Positions 1-7,972 of a stretch of 48,557 nucleotides of DNA are shown here, piece after piece. Position 1 is the stretch's first letter. Each line of letters opens with the position of its first letter. The position numbers and the translations under genes are program-made. Source of the DNA: Candidatus Dojkabacteria bacterium. Its GTDB lineage: Bacteria; Patescibacteriota; Dojkabacteria; JAOAGR01. The stretch is from positions 1-48,557 of the forward strand of contig JAOAGR010000011.1 in assembly GCA_026415655.1 (NCBI GenBank), read 5' to 3'. The notes beneath the pieces were generated by a model that saw nothing but the letters and a program-made list of their open reading frames with translations, ran no database searches and was not told the origin of the DNA.

Positions 1-205
1 CAGTTGCAGTACACTCCATACCGCGTACCATTCCTTCGGTTGAATCCATAGCCACGGTTCGTACAACACCATTATCCAAGAGTTGTTGCACTTCTAGAAT
101 CACATGCAATTCATCTACTCTTATTGCTTCATAGATAGAAGGACTATAGCTATCAAAAAAAACATCAACTACCGGTCCCATTACTTGCACTATTTTACCT
201 TTCAT
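1..205 (-). CDS. atpD: ATP synthase F1 beta subunit, N-terminal 68 codons (runs off the left edge)
   Basis: This is not in the ORF track because it is cut by the contig edge. Reading the minus strand from an ATG at 205 gives MKGKIVQVMGPVVDVFFD, then a segment containing LEVQQLLDNGVVRTVAMDST and EGMVRGMECTA. This is the beta-barrel domain at the start of F1 beta, the catalytic subunit of ATP synthase. The Walker A region would lie beyond the edge. It follows the DUF4870-like gene by 74 nt on the same strand, downstream of secE-nusG, and is separated from the main atp cluster (7973-12232, plus strand). Whether atpC follows it cannot be seen. A possible -10 (TAAAAT) lies 9 nt before the ATG. Confidence 0.93.
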   Translation of the reverse strand, partial: MKGKIVQVMGPVVDVFFDSYSPSIYEAIRVDELHVILEVQQLLDNGVVRTVAMDSTEGMVRGMECTAT

Positions 206-279
206 AACAAGTCGATTTTATTACAGTAAAACAAAATATTCAATTTAGAATTATTCTAACCTGATTTCCGAGATCAGGA

Positions 280-720
280 CTATCTATTAAGTATTTTAAT
301 ATTACCTAATAACGGAATATTAAAGTATTCACCCGAGTAAGCTTTAACTATTCCTAAAATAACAAATACAACATAACCAATATACCACAGACATTGGCTT
401 AACAAAATTAAGAGTTCTATTATACTTTTTGAATTAGCGGACACATCTACATTACTTCTTACTACACCAAAAAACAAAATCAAAAAAGGAATACTCGTCA
501 CTATACAACAAGCCAATATAATATTGGTAATCTGCAAGATGATTGCATTATTAGCATGATGCCTTACAAATGAGTTGTTTCTAGTTTCGGGCAGTAATAA
601 AGGAACAAAAAATACAATATAAGCTAAAGCAGATAATAATCTCAAATTTCTTTCCGACAATTGATTATTTTGAAATGTGATCTGATCATGATTTTGATTA
701 TTTGTAATTGACTGATCCAT
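280..720 (-). CDS. Small membrane protein, DUF4870/Tic20-like
   Basis: 146 residues. A polar Asn/Gln-rich N-terminus of about 25 residues is followed by three or four hydrophobic segments (about 28-45, 58-85, 98-122). The stretch LSALAYIVFFVPLLLPE followed by FVRHHANNAIILQ fits the DUF4870/Tic20-like family, in which a short loop containing F-x-R-x-H-A-x-x-A joins the first two helices. The function of the family in bacteria is unknown. It lies between nusG and atpD in the same direction and may be cotranscribed with both. Family assignment rests on pattern recognition only. Confidence 0.7.
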   Translation of the reverse strand: MDQSITNNQNHDQITFQNNQLSERNLRLLSALAYIVFFVPLLLPETRNNSFVRHHANNAIILQITNIILACCIVTSIPFLILFFGVVRSNVDVSANSKSIIELLILLSQCLWYIGYVVFVILGIVKAYSGEYFNIPLLGNIKILNR

Positions 721-769
721 GTTTAACTATTAACACAATTTTAATGAATATACAACACTCCCAACTCCA

Positions 770-1306
770 CTACAATTTCGCTATTTGTGTAACATCTAAC
801 TCTACGGGCACTTCCCTACCAAGTATAAATAAAAGTAACTGAACCTTACCATTGTCATGATTAATACTAACAATTTTACCTTTTGAATCCTTTAAATCTC
901 CTGATATTACCTGAACAAGATCACCTTCAGAAAAATTGATTTTATATGATGATTGAGTTTCTGACAGTGAATCTTTTATTTTTTGTACCTCTTTTTCAGA
1001 AATAGGTATCGGTTTTTTACCAGTACCAACAAAATTTACAACACCTTGAGTATCACGCACCAATGGCCATGTATGGTCATTTAAAACCATTTTAACTAAT
1101 ATATACCCTTTAATAGGTTTTTCATAAACCTCAACTTTTTCGCCTTTTTTATTTAAAGTTACTTTTTTTTGTTTTGGTATATATATCTCTTCAAAAAATT
1201 CCCATAGACCTGCATTTTGAGCACGTACCTTTAACAATTCAGCAACACTATCTTCATATCCCGAAGTAGTGTAAATTATATACCATCTATATTTGTTTTC
1301 TTCCAT
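770..1306 (-). CDS. nusG: Transcription termination/antitermination protein NusG
   Basis: 178 residues, normal length. The N-terminal NGN domain (about 1-110) opens with RWYIIYTTSGYE and carries the family segment KPIKGYILVKM. Residues about 125-178 form the KOW domain, with SEGDLVQVISGDLKDSKGKI. NusG binds RNA polymerase, suppresses pausing and links transcription to Rho or to ribosomal S10. The gene starts 14 nt after secE, the conserved bacterial order secE-nusG. The usual followers rplK and rplA are absent; a DUF4870-like gene and atpD follow instead. There is no Shine-Dalgarno sequence before the ATG. Confidence 0.95.
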   Translation of the reverse strand: MEENKYRWYIIYTTSGYEDSVAELLKVRAQNAGLWEFFEEIYIPKQKKVTLNKKGEKVEVYEKPIKGYILVKMVLNDHTWPLVRDTQGVVNFVGTGKKPIPISEKEVQKIKDSLSETQSSYKINFSEGDLVQVISGDLKDSKGKIVSINHDNGKVQLLLFILGREVPVELDVTQIAKL

Positions 1307-1320
1307 AATTTATGCATTAA

Positions 1321-1617
1321 TTATATCTTAATAATATAATTTGTTATAGTAGAAACGACAGTATCTATTCCTAAAAATATTATAGATGCAACAACCAAAA
1401 AGCATACTATTAACACCGTATATTTAATTACAGTAAACGGTTTAATCCATTCAACATTATTTAACTCTTTGATTGCACCACCGTATATAGCATAATTAAA
1501 TAACCATATTACAAAAAAAATTACAACAACAACAAAAAGAACAAATATATTAGAATAAAATACCGGCAACTCTCTACCCCCCAATATAAATTTTGTTATT
1601 TCAACAGTCCAATCCAT
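1321..1617 (-). CDS. secE: Preprotein translocase subunit SecE
   Basis: The C-terminal part IKELNNVEWIKP followed by a hydrophobic helix (about residues 62-90 from the chosen start) is the SecE signature, equivalent to the usual E-L-K-K-V-T-W-P and the single essential transmembrane segment. SecE clamps SecY in the Sec translocon. This copy has an additional hydrophobic helix before it (IFVLFVVVVIFFVIWLF), as in longer SecE proteins such as that of E. coli. The ORF track starts 24 nt upstream, but that ATG lies inside the spacer of a good promoter (TTGTAA-N16-TATACT), so I chose the ATG at 1617. Position directly before nusG supports the call. Confidence 0.85.
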   Translation of the reverse strand: MDWTVEITKFILGGRELPVFYSNIFVLFVVVVIFFVIWLFNYAIYGGAIKELNNVEWIKPFTVIKYTVLIVCFLVVASIIFLGIDTVVSTITNYIIKI

Positions 1618-1631
1618 AAATATTCTTCGAC

Positions 1632-1659
1632 AGTATAGCATGGTTTAAATTCTTTACAA
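1632..1659 (-). promoter_or_regulatory. Promoter of secE-nusG
   Basis: On the minus strand TTGTAA (1659-1654), a 16-nt spacer and TATACT (1637-1632). The -10 lies 14 nt before the chosen secE ATG, giving a leader of about 7 nt. It also rules out the upstream ATG at 1641. Confidence 0.5.
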
Positions 1660-1663
1660 TATA

Positions 1664-1692
1664 TTTACACAAAAAACAAAAACATTTATATT
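1664..1692 (+). promoter_or_regulatory. Promoter of the superoxide dismutase gene
   Basis: TTTACA (1664-1669), 17-nt spacer, TATATT (1687-1692). The ATG follows 9 nt after the -10, so the expected transcript has almost no leader. It lies back to back with the secE promoter. Confidence 0.5.
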
Positions 1693-1701
1693 TATTCTTG
1701 T

Positions 1702-2460
1702 ATGAAATTCAACTTACCAGAACTAGAATACGGGTATCAATATTTTGAACCATTTGTAGATGCAATCACAATGGAAATCCATCATACAAAGCATCATGCA
1801 GGGTATATAAATAAATTAAATGAATTAGTTGAAAAAAATCAAGTACTACAAAAATACAAAACGGCTTCGAAAATGTTACGGAAGTTTTCAAAGCTTCCTC
1901 CGAGTGTCCAAGATGGTGTTAGAAAGTTTGCCGGTGGTCACTGGAACCATCTATTTTTTTGGAGAATTCTTTCTATTGAGGAACAAAATCCAGAAAGACA
2001 TGGACCTAATTTATATAAGGTCATACTAGAAAATTTTGGATCATTTGAAAATTTCAAGGAAAAATTTACAAATGCTGGTATGTCTCTCTTTGGTTCGGGA
2101 TGGGTTTGGTTGGTTGCTCTAGATTATACAATGGATTTAGAGATCATCACCACACCTAACCAGGACTCTCCTCTGATGGATATCTACCCTAACATCTACC
2201 GACCCGTTATTGGCCTAGATCTATGGGAACATGCTTACTATCTACGTCATCAGAACAGAAGAGATCAGTACATCTCTCATTTTTGGAGATTTATAGATTG
2301 GATGCAAGCTGATCTAAACTTTTTAACCCTCACTGGATATCGTGTATCTATGGGGAAAAAGGATTTTAATGATCTACTTGATAAATCCGCTAAAATGCAT
2401 GTAGATGAATTCATAAGAGAGGAAAAGGAAAGACTAGCCAAAAAGTTCAAAGAGGAATAA
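1702..2460 (+). CDS. sodA: Superoxide dismutase, Mn-type signature
   Basis: 252 residues. The Fe/Mn superoxide dismutase fold is complete: metal ligands H27 (EIHHTKHH), H83 (WNH), D173 and H177 (GLDLWEHAYY). The residues that separate the metal types favour manganese: AGGHWNH before the second ligand and Gln154 in TPNQDSPLM, where Fe enzymes place the glutamine at the first site. The enzyme turns superoxide into oxygen and peroxide in the cytoplasm. It is longer than the usual 195-210 residues because of a charged insert after helix 1 (about 48-72) and a charged C-terminal tail of about 40 residues. It has its own promoter. A cambialistic enzyme is possible. Confidence 0.93.
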   Translation: MKFNLPELEYGYQYFEPFVDAITMEIHHTKHHAGYINKLNELVEKNQVLQKYKTASKMLRKFSKLPPSVQDGVRKFAGGHWNHLFFWRILSIEEQNPERHGPNLYKVILENFGSFENFKEKFTNAGMSLFGSGWVWLVALDYTMDLEIITTPNQDSPLMDIYPNIYRPVIGLDLWEHAYYLRHQNRRDQYISHFWRFIDWMQADLNFLTLTGYRVSMGKKDFNDLLDKSAKMHVDEFIREEKERLAKKFKEE

Positions 2461-2867
2461 AGAAACGATGATGCTAGTGAGTTGAAATCGTAGTAGAGTT
2501 AAAGATATCAAGAGTTGCAGATAATAATGCTTAAAATAAAGTGATCTTGATTTTATTTTGTAATTTATTGTAATTTATCGGAACACCTCCATTTATCCAT
2601 CACACAGTCAACATAGTTAATTAGCAAAATTCTAAATAGGAAAATAAAAAAGGCAAGTTTTTATTCTTTATTAATAAATTTAAACTAAAGAATTCTCCAT
2701 ACAAAAATTTCTTCAATCCTATCAATTCGTATACAAAATTCTAGTTTTACTAAAGTTAAAAATTTGTTTATTAATATCATCCAAAATTCTAAGACTGTAA
2801 ATATGTGATCTAATAATTGGCAAAAATAAAATCAAACTTGAATCCATTAAATTAATTCACTCTATTT
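2461..2867. other. Gene-free stretch between sod and dedA
   Basis: 407 bp between convergent genes, very AT-rich and without an ORF of note. The only pattern I see is the 10-mer CAAAATTCTA at 2625-2634, 2734-2743 and 2782-2791, all in the same direction. No terminator hairpin with a T-run is visible for either gene. Confidence 0.5.
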
Positions 2868-3542
2868 CTACTTATCTAATATTTTTTTACGAATTTTTTT
2901 AAATAATAAAACCATTTTGTTTTTATTTAAATACAATACTAATATCAGAATCAAAACTCCGAACAAATAAAAATAATCTTCAATACTTTTTACAAATTCT
3001 ATCGCCACATTTATATTATCTTTAAAGTACCAGCCAATAAAAATATATACGGCATTTCTTATGGTACCTCCCCAAAAAAATATGAGCAAGAATTTTAAAA
3101 AATTGTACCTTATTGCACCACTAGTCAAAGCTATTAAAATACTCGGAACTATTGGAAAAACTCTAATTAAGAAAAGATAAATTTCATCATGATAGTTTTT
3201 ATTTAATTTGCTTTGAAACTCTTCTATCCTACTCCATCTGATACCAGTGAGCCAAGAAGTCCTATCAACAATCCATTTACCACCCAAGTAAGCGGCAAAA
3301 TACCAAAACAAAGCTCCCAGTGTAGCACCCAGCGACGCTATAAGTGATAAAATTGACAACTCTGAAAAAAAATTAACATCAACATTATTATATTTAAACA
3401 TAACAACAGCCCCAGTCATCAATAAAACAACTGCAGATGGTATAGGTGCAACTAATTCTTCCAATAAACTACCCAAGAAGACAAATGGATATCCGTGGAT
3501 CTTTATATTTTCAACGACAAAATCCGTAATCCTGGAAAACAT
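2868..3542 (-). CDS. DedA-family membrane protein (VTT domain)
   Basis: 224 residues with about five hydrophobic segments. The N-terminal half carries the DedA signature: a glycine, FLGSLLEELVAPIPSAV and a TGA turn, which form the re-entrant loop with conserved acidic residues. A later GALFWYFAAYLGGKW segment and RVFPIVPS also match. DedA proteins are linked to lipid (undecaprenyl-phosphate or phospholipid) flipping and membrane homeostasis. It is the last gene of an EVE-HIT-DedA operon, starting 3 nt after the HIT gene. A positively charged tail ends the protein. Confidence 0.88.
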   Translation of the reverse strand: MFSRITDFVVENIKIHGYPFVFLGSLLEELVAPIPSAVVLLMTGAVVMFKYNNVDVNFFSELSILSLIASLGATLGALFWYFAAYLGGKWIVDRTSWLTGIRWSRIEEFQSKLNKNYHDEIYLFLIRVFPIVPSILIALTSGAIRYNFLKFLLIFFWGGTIRNAVYIFIGWYFKDNINVAIEFVKSIEDYFYLFGVLILILVLYLNKNKMVLLFKKIRKKILDK

Positions 3543-3545
3543 GAC

Positions 3546-3941
3546 TTATAAGTTAGATTTAATCATCTCACATACTGCTCTTAATTCTTCATCACTTGCT
3601 TTAGTTTGTTTTCTTTTAGCATAAGATGGATTCATTGTAGGTATTAAATGTACATGCAAATGATCTACCAAATATCCCTCTATCATAACAACGACTCTAT
3701 TACATGCAAAAACCTTCTTTAAAACCTTTGAAATACTTTTCACAACTTTCATTACCTCAATATAAATTTGATCATCGCATTCAATGAAATCAGAATAATG
3801 CTTTTTAGGTATTACAAGTACATGTCCTCGTGTTTTGGGGAATATATCTAAAAACGCTTTAACAAAATCGTTTTCAAACACAACATGAGAGGGAATCTCA
3901 CCTGAAACTATTTTGCAAAAAATACATTGATTACTAGACAT
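3546..3941 (-). CDS. HIT-family nucleotide-binding hydrolase
   Basis: 131 residues, typical of the HIT (Hint) branch. The N-terminal CIFCKIVSGEIPSHVV and the FPKTRGHVLVIPKKHY segment are characteristic, and the catalytic histidine triad is HLHVHLIP at about residues 94-101. HIT proteins cleave nucleoside phosphoramidates or dinucleotide polyphosphates in the cytoplasm. The usual second zinc-site histidine is not obvious, while two cysteines (CIFC) remain. It sits between the EVE gene (6 nt upstream) and dedA (3 nt downstream), so it is translated from a shared message. No Shine-Dalgarno sequence. Confidence 0.93.
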   Translation of the reverse strand: MSSNQCIFCKIVSGEIPSHVVFENDFVKAFLDIFPKTRGHVLVIPKKHYSDFIECDDQIYIEVMKVVKSISKVLKKVFACNRVVVMIEGYLVDHLHVHLIPTMNPSYAKRKQTKASDEELRAVCEMIKSNL

Positions 3942-3947
3942 ATATAA

Positions 3948-4355
3948 TCATTTTAGCTTATCCAACAAAAAAGATAAAATTTGATCTGGCACTGGCATAC
4001 AAGAAAGTCTTGGATTTTTTACCAAAAGAAATTCAACATTTTGCCTTGCTACAAAATTCTTTATTTCAGATAATGTGACCGTTCTATCATATTTTTTCAC
4101 AAATTCTACATCTACAACCCATGAATATCTTGAATCATCCTTATTTTCATATGGAGCCGAAATTACTTTTGCCAAACCAACAATAGCTTTGTCACTCTGA
4201 GAGTGATAGATAAAAACGAGATCTCTTATTTGCATACTCTTAATAACATTAATCGCTTGATAATTATGAACTCCATCCCAACGAGTGACGCGATCCTTCT
4301 GTAAATCATCTATGCTGTATGTATCTGGATCTGTTTTAAATAGATAATATTTCAT
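3948..4355 (-). CDS. EVE-domain protein
   Basis: 135 residues, one EVE domain (PUA-like fold). Recognised from MKYYLFKTDPDTYSIDDL, the WDGVHNYQAINVIKSM segment, the IYHSQSDKAIVG strand and a C-terminal NPRLSCMPV. EVE domains of this type (thymocyte nuclear protein 1 relatives) bind modified cytosine or other modified bases in DNA, or modified RNA. The target here is unknown. First gene of the EVE-HIT-DedA operon; a -10-like TATATT lies 15 nt upstream of the ATG. No restriction or methylation gene is nearby that would tie it to defence. Confidence 0.9.
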   Translation of the reverse strand: MKYYLFKTDPDTYSIDDLQKDRVTRWDGVHNYQAINVIKSMQIRDLVFIYHSQSDKAIVGLAKVISAPYENKDDSRYSWVVDVEFVKKYDRTVTLSEIKNFVARQNVEFLLVKNPRLSCMPVPDQILSFLLDKLK

Positions 4356-4407
4356 ATATCTCTAAAGAGTAATATAATACTGCTGATTTATCAATATTTT
4401 TAAAATC

Positions 4408-5880
4408 ATGGAAAATAAATCAAAACAAAATCCCGAAACAAAATATAAAAAATGGGAAAAAATTTTCAATTATGTATTCTCGCCTATTTTGCTAATATCT
4501 TTACTAATATTAACATTTTTTTATGCACAAGGACTTAGGTATGATGGTGAAGAAAAGAAATTAACTCCCATTGGTAATATTCGAGCACTAGATGTAAATG
4601 AAGCTGAAATATTTATCAACGATGAAAAATATGGCGATACAACTAAAATAATTGAATCAACAAAAATAGATACTGATGATCCTCCCATCAAAATTAATAT
4701 CAAAAAAAAAGGAAGAAAAACTTGGGAAAAATATATGAAACCAAAATCTGGGTATATGTTAAACATATACCCAATTCTCTACCCTGAAACAGCTAATTTC
4801 TCTACGATCAGTGAAGCCCGCAAATTCTACCCACAAAAAGACAATACAAACTTCTTAATTTATGAAAAAATCATTGAAGATAAAATATATCTAATAAAAT
4901 ATAGCGTTATCGCTCAATTAATATTTTCACGACAAGAAGAAAAACTTATCGCAAACATAACTGATTTAATACTAGAAAAAGAAAATGAATTGATAAAAGA
5001 AAATAAATATAATCTTTTTATATCAAACACTGGAAACTATTTTGTCTTACATAATTTAGACAAAAACAAAATATATTTTATTAATGATAACAATATAAGA
5101 GAAATACAAAATATAGTACCCGCAAATCTCAGTGATATCATCTGGAGTCCCGATGATAAATATATAGTTTTAAAATTTGCTAACGAGATCTTTACTTACG
5201 ATCATGCTCAAAACCGTTCTTTTGTACTTTATAAATCTACTTTCCCTACAGATATAATATTTTTAGGCTCTGATGGACTAATTATAAGCTATAAGGAAAA
5301 TAATCAACCTCAAAAATATTTTATCGAATTAACATATGATGGTAGTAAGCAAAATACATTAAAAGAAAACTTATTCATTAATCAAAATACAAGAAAAATA
5401 TATCAGATTGGTAAAAACTATATATCAGAACTAGAAAACAAAATTTTGTATGGTGATATAGAAAAAAATCGTGTTATTAAGGAATTTCAATTTAACGATA
5501 GTAAAATATTTAAAATAGATTCAACGAATGAGATATTAATTATCAAACAAAAAGAAAAATTATTATTTTTTGACTTGAAAAACGAGTATAATGCTGAATA
5601 TTCCGTTGAATACTCAGATCTCACACTATTTAATAATAGTTATTCAGCATTTTCTTTCAATGGCAAATCGCTTAATTTGTTCGACAGTGATGGAACAAAC
5701 ACCTATACATACACTCTAGATAAAGAAATCAAATCTGCTCATGCTATCAAAAATAGAGATAATGTAAGTTTTTTTATCGTACAAGAAAAAACAATTTCAC
5801 CTAGTCTAGATGAAATTTTGGTTATTGATTCAAAAAAAATGAATATTTATCAATTAAAAAAGTTCGATTTTAAAAATTAG
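4408..5880 (+). CDS. Membrane-anchored protein with PEGA-like and beta-propeller-like regions
   Basis: 490 residues. A charged N-terminus precedes one transmembrane helix at about 27-44, so the bulk is outside the cell. Residues about 55-130 look like a PEGA domain: a strand with AEIFINDEKYGDTTK, then PIKINIKKKGRKTW, the usual surface-layer repeat type. The remainder contains short beta-rich blocks including IWSPDDKYIVLKFANEIFTYD, typical of WD40/TolB-like propeller blades. It is a single-gene unit between divergent and convergent neighbours; TATTTT lies 7 nt before the ATG. Likely a cell-envelope protein; the ligand is unknown. Confidence 0.75.
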   Translation: MENKSKQNPETKYKKWEKIFNYVFSPILLISLLILTFFYAQGLRYDGEEKKLTPIGNIRALDVNEAEIFINDEKYGDTTKIIESTKIDTDDPPIKINIKKKGRKTWEKYMKPKSGYMLNIYPILYPETANFSTISEARKFYPQKDNTNFLIYEKIIEDKIYLIKYSVIAQLIFSRQEEKLIANITDLILEKENELIKENKYNLFISNTGNYFVLHNLDKNKIYFINDNNIREIQNIVPANLSDIIWSPDDKYIVLKFANEIFTYDHAQNRSFVLYKSTFPTDIIFLGSDGLIISYKENNQPQKYFIELTYDGSKQNTLKENLFINQNTRKIYQIGKNYISELENKILYGDIEKNRVIKEFQFNDSKIFKIDSTNEILIIKQKEKLLFFDLKNEYNAEYSVEYSDLTLFNNSYSAFSFNGKSLNLFDSDGTNTYTYTLDKEIKSAHAIKNRDNVSFFIVQEKTISPSLDEILVIDSKKMNIYQLKKFDFKN

Positions 5881-6089
5881 ATACCAAACACTCTTAGTAT
5901 TAACTATTCCCATTTAATCAAACATTGTGATTTTCGATACAAGCCCTAAATAAGTATAAAAGGTACAAAAGAAGATTTTTACAATTTATACTACTTATAC
6001 TACACAAAATAATTTACTAAAGTTTTTAATTTACTAGCCAGTTAATAATCGTTATTTGAACATAGAAGGAATCGTCTTTTTTTATAAAA

Positions 6090-6785
6090 TTACTTTGTGC
6101 TGAACGCAACCAAACGTCCTCTTACCACCAATCTATGGGTATCAAAACCTGGGGGATAACATGTCTGCAGTGTAGCAAATCTTCCATCCTCTTCGACATT
6201 AAAATAACTACGGTCATCTGCTTCTATTATTCGAATAGCATCCACAACGTAGTCATATTGTCTACCTTGATAAAAAATAGTAAACAAATCTCCTCTTTCT
6301 AACTTTGACAAAAGTGTGAATTGCGCATTATATCTCCACATATCTTGCACATTTCTCGTAGAATGAGAAAAAAAGAAAGCATTGCCATAATCACCAGGTA
6401 TTGCTGAGCCTCGAGCCCATGCTATTCCCTTTTTCATAGCTTCCTCTGATTCTGCATCATTGTTTATGTCATTTACAACAACAACCATTTCATTAACACC
6501 AATTTTCGGTATAACAATTGCAAAATCACGGTTTTTGGGGTTATCAATATTATGTATAGGATATGCCTTTACTTCGGGTATATCTTCTACTCTTTTTGCT
6601 AAAAGATCTTCAAACTTAGGCGCATTGCGAGATTTCTCATCAAAAATTTGCATAAAGGCAAATCTAATTTCATGATAAAATATAGGACCATAAAATAGAG
6701 TTATCCAGAAAATTCCTAAAATCATTATAGCATTCAAAGTCACCAAAATAACCGTTTTTTTTCTTTTTTTATTGGCTTTTATCAC
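6090..6785 (-). CDS. Sortase transpeptidase
   Basis: 231 residues. An N-terminal basic stretch and one transmembrane helix (about 11-33) anchor the enzyme, followed by the sortase barrel. Catalytic residues visible: H141 in FFFSHST, C209 in TLQTCYPPG and R218 in THRLVVRG. Sortases cut a C-terminal sorting signal of surface proteins and join the protein to the wall or to another protein. The start is GTG; an extended -10 box lies 7 nt upstream. Class cannot be fixed by eye (the TLxTCxPPG context suggests the class D/E side). No clear LPxTG substrate is present in the window; the DUF11 protein (40742-41353) has the only tail resembling one. Confidence 0.93.
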   Translation of the reverse strand: MIKANKKRKKTVILVTLNAIMILGIFWITLFYGPIFYHEIRFAFMQIFDEKSRNAPKFEDLLAKRVEDIPEVKAYPIHNIDNPKNRDFAIVIPKIGVNEMVVVVNDINNDAESEEAMKKGIAWARGSAIPGDYGNAFFFSHSTRNVQDMWRYNAQFTLLSKLERGDLFTIFYQGRQYDYVVDAIRIIEADDRSYFNVEEDGRFATLQTCYPPGFDTHRLVVRGRLVAFSTK

Positions 6786-6792
6786 GATTAAT

Positions 6793-6801
6793 ATTATATC
6801 A
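6793..6801 (-). promoter_or_regulatory. Extended -10 promoter of the sortase gene
   Basis: Minus strand TGATATAAT (TG, one base, TATAAT), 7 nt before the GTG start. The predicted transcript begins at or next to the start codon. The same nonamer occurs before the tRNA, ddl and 27110 genes. Confidence 0.5.
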
Positions 6802-6814
6802 TTCTACATATTTT

Positions 6815-6823
6815 TGATATAAT
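6815..6823 (+). promoter_or_regulatory. Extended -10 promoter of tRNA-Arg
   Basis: TGATATAAT, 18 nt before the first base of the tRNA. A -35 box is not clear. Confidence 0.5.
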
Positions 6824-6841
6824 AGATTCTGAAAAAATAAC

Positions 6842-6918
6842 GCGCATGTAGCTCAGTTGGATAGAGCAAGGCACTCCTAACGCCTAGGTCGTAGGTTCGA
6901 GTCCTACCTTGCGCGCCA
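6842..6918 (+). tRNA. tRNA-Arg (anticodon CCT)
   Basis: A cloverleaf can be drawn: acceptor GCGCATG with CTTGCGC, D-arm GCTC/GAGC, anticodon loop CTCCTAA with anticodon CCT, T-arm GTAGG-TTCGAGT-CCTAC, and an encoded CCA end. Two pairs are imperfect: U6-U67 in the acceptor and A31-C39 at the base of the anticodon stem. It reads the arginine codon AGG. The complement of its 3' half encodes the last residues of the gene on the opposite strand (MARKVGLEPTT). Confidence 0.95.
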
Positions 6919-7894
6919 TGACATTATTTATATTTCGAAGTCGAATTAATATTTGTTTTGTTGTACTGGCTATATTTTTTATTGTATAAAAAATTATTTC
7001 ATCATCTAATTCTCTGTTTCTCTTAGTAATAATTGTTTTTATAAAATTTGTCTGATCTAAAATTTGATTTAAATCCAAAGCGAATATATTATGAGAAAAA
7101 TTTTTATCAACATTCTGTAAGCTAATTAGCAAAAAAATTATTCTTTCAACATTCATCAGATATTTATACATCTCAAAGAAAAATATTATATTCGAATCGG
7201 TCAAAACATACTTAAATTTTAGGCTATAAGACATGAATAAACTATTTTCTAAATCCTCGTAAAAGTTTTTAGTATGATTCTTATATAAATCACTATTTGT
7301 TACTGGTATCAAATAGTCAAATTTTTCCAATTGTTTTAGTGAATTATGAATTAGAATAAAAACTTGTTCTATCTCCTCTGTTTTACCTGATTCAGAAGTA
7401 AGTGATACGCATTCTGTTTTATATTTTTCAACCGTATACTTGAAGGTATCAATCAACTCATTAATGCTTCTATAAAAAAACAAATATCCGACAATCATAG
7501 AGATATGATTTACTTTTAAAAACTTAAATACATCTTCTAAATCTATTATTCTCTCATTTTTTTTATTTTTATGTCCTAAAAATTGAATAAATGCGGATGG
7601 ATTGTGGGGAAATTCAATCTCATCATACTCTTCTTTGTTCGTAATAGCTTCAATTATTTCAAAAATATAATCGAAGTATTGATTTTGCGAATCTGATAAC
7701 AACCAAAGCTTCATAATCTGATTTAGATACTTATTACTTTTCATTAATTTATCTATTGATAAGATAAGATTTGAAGCTGATACCGAATCTATTTTCCCAT
7801 GCAAAAGAAGAACCCTAATATACAACTTCAGCACATTAAGATGATTAATAACTATATTTTCACGTATAAAATGTCTTATTTCTTTATCCTTCAT
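6884..7894 (-). CDS. Unknown protein, mostly alpha-helical
   Basis: 336 residues from the chosen ATG; not recognised. The sequence is rich in Leu, Ile, Asn and Lys and appears helical throughout with no signal peptide and no long membrane segment. The ORF track begins at a TTG 18 nt upstream; I prefer the ATG at 7894 because TATATT lies 8 nt before it, the spacing seen for many genes here. The 3' end is odd: the last 11 codons, ending with VGLEPTT, and the stop codon lie inside the complement of the tRNA-Arg gene. It is transcribed divergently from the atp operon. Confidence 0.75.
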   Translation of the reverse strand: MKDKEIRHFIRENIVINHLNVLKLYIRVLLLHGKIDSVSASNLILSIDKLMKSNKYLNQIMKLWLLSDSQNQYFDYIFEIIEAITNKEEYDEIEFPHNPSAFIQFLGHKNKKNERIIDLEDVFKFLKVNHISMIVGYLFFYRSINELIDTFKYTVEKYKTECVSLTSESGKTEEIEQVFILIHNSLKQLEKFDYLIPVTNSDLYKNHTKNFYEDLENSLFMSYSLKFKYVLTDSNIIFFFEMYKYLMNVERIIFLLISLQNVDKNFSHNIFALDLNQILDQTNFIKTIITKRNRELDDEIIFYTIKNIASTTKQILIRLRNINNVMARKVGLEPTT

Positions 7895-7935
7895 TAATTT
7901 AGAATATAACAATATATTTTTATTATCAATTTAGT

Positions 7936-7963
7936 TTGATTTATTTACTTGATATGATATTAT
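7936..7963 (+). promoter_or_regulatory. Promoter of the atp operon
   Basis: TTGATT (7936-7941), 16-nt spacer, TATTAT (7958-7963), 9 nt before the atpB ATG. The leader would be only about 2-3 nt. Confidence 0.5.
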
Positions 7964-7972
7964 TCAATCGTA

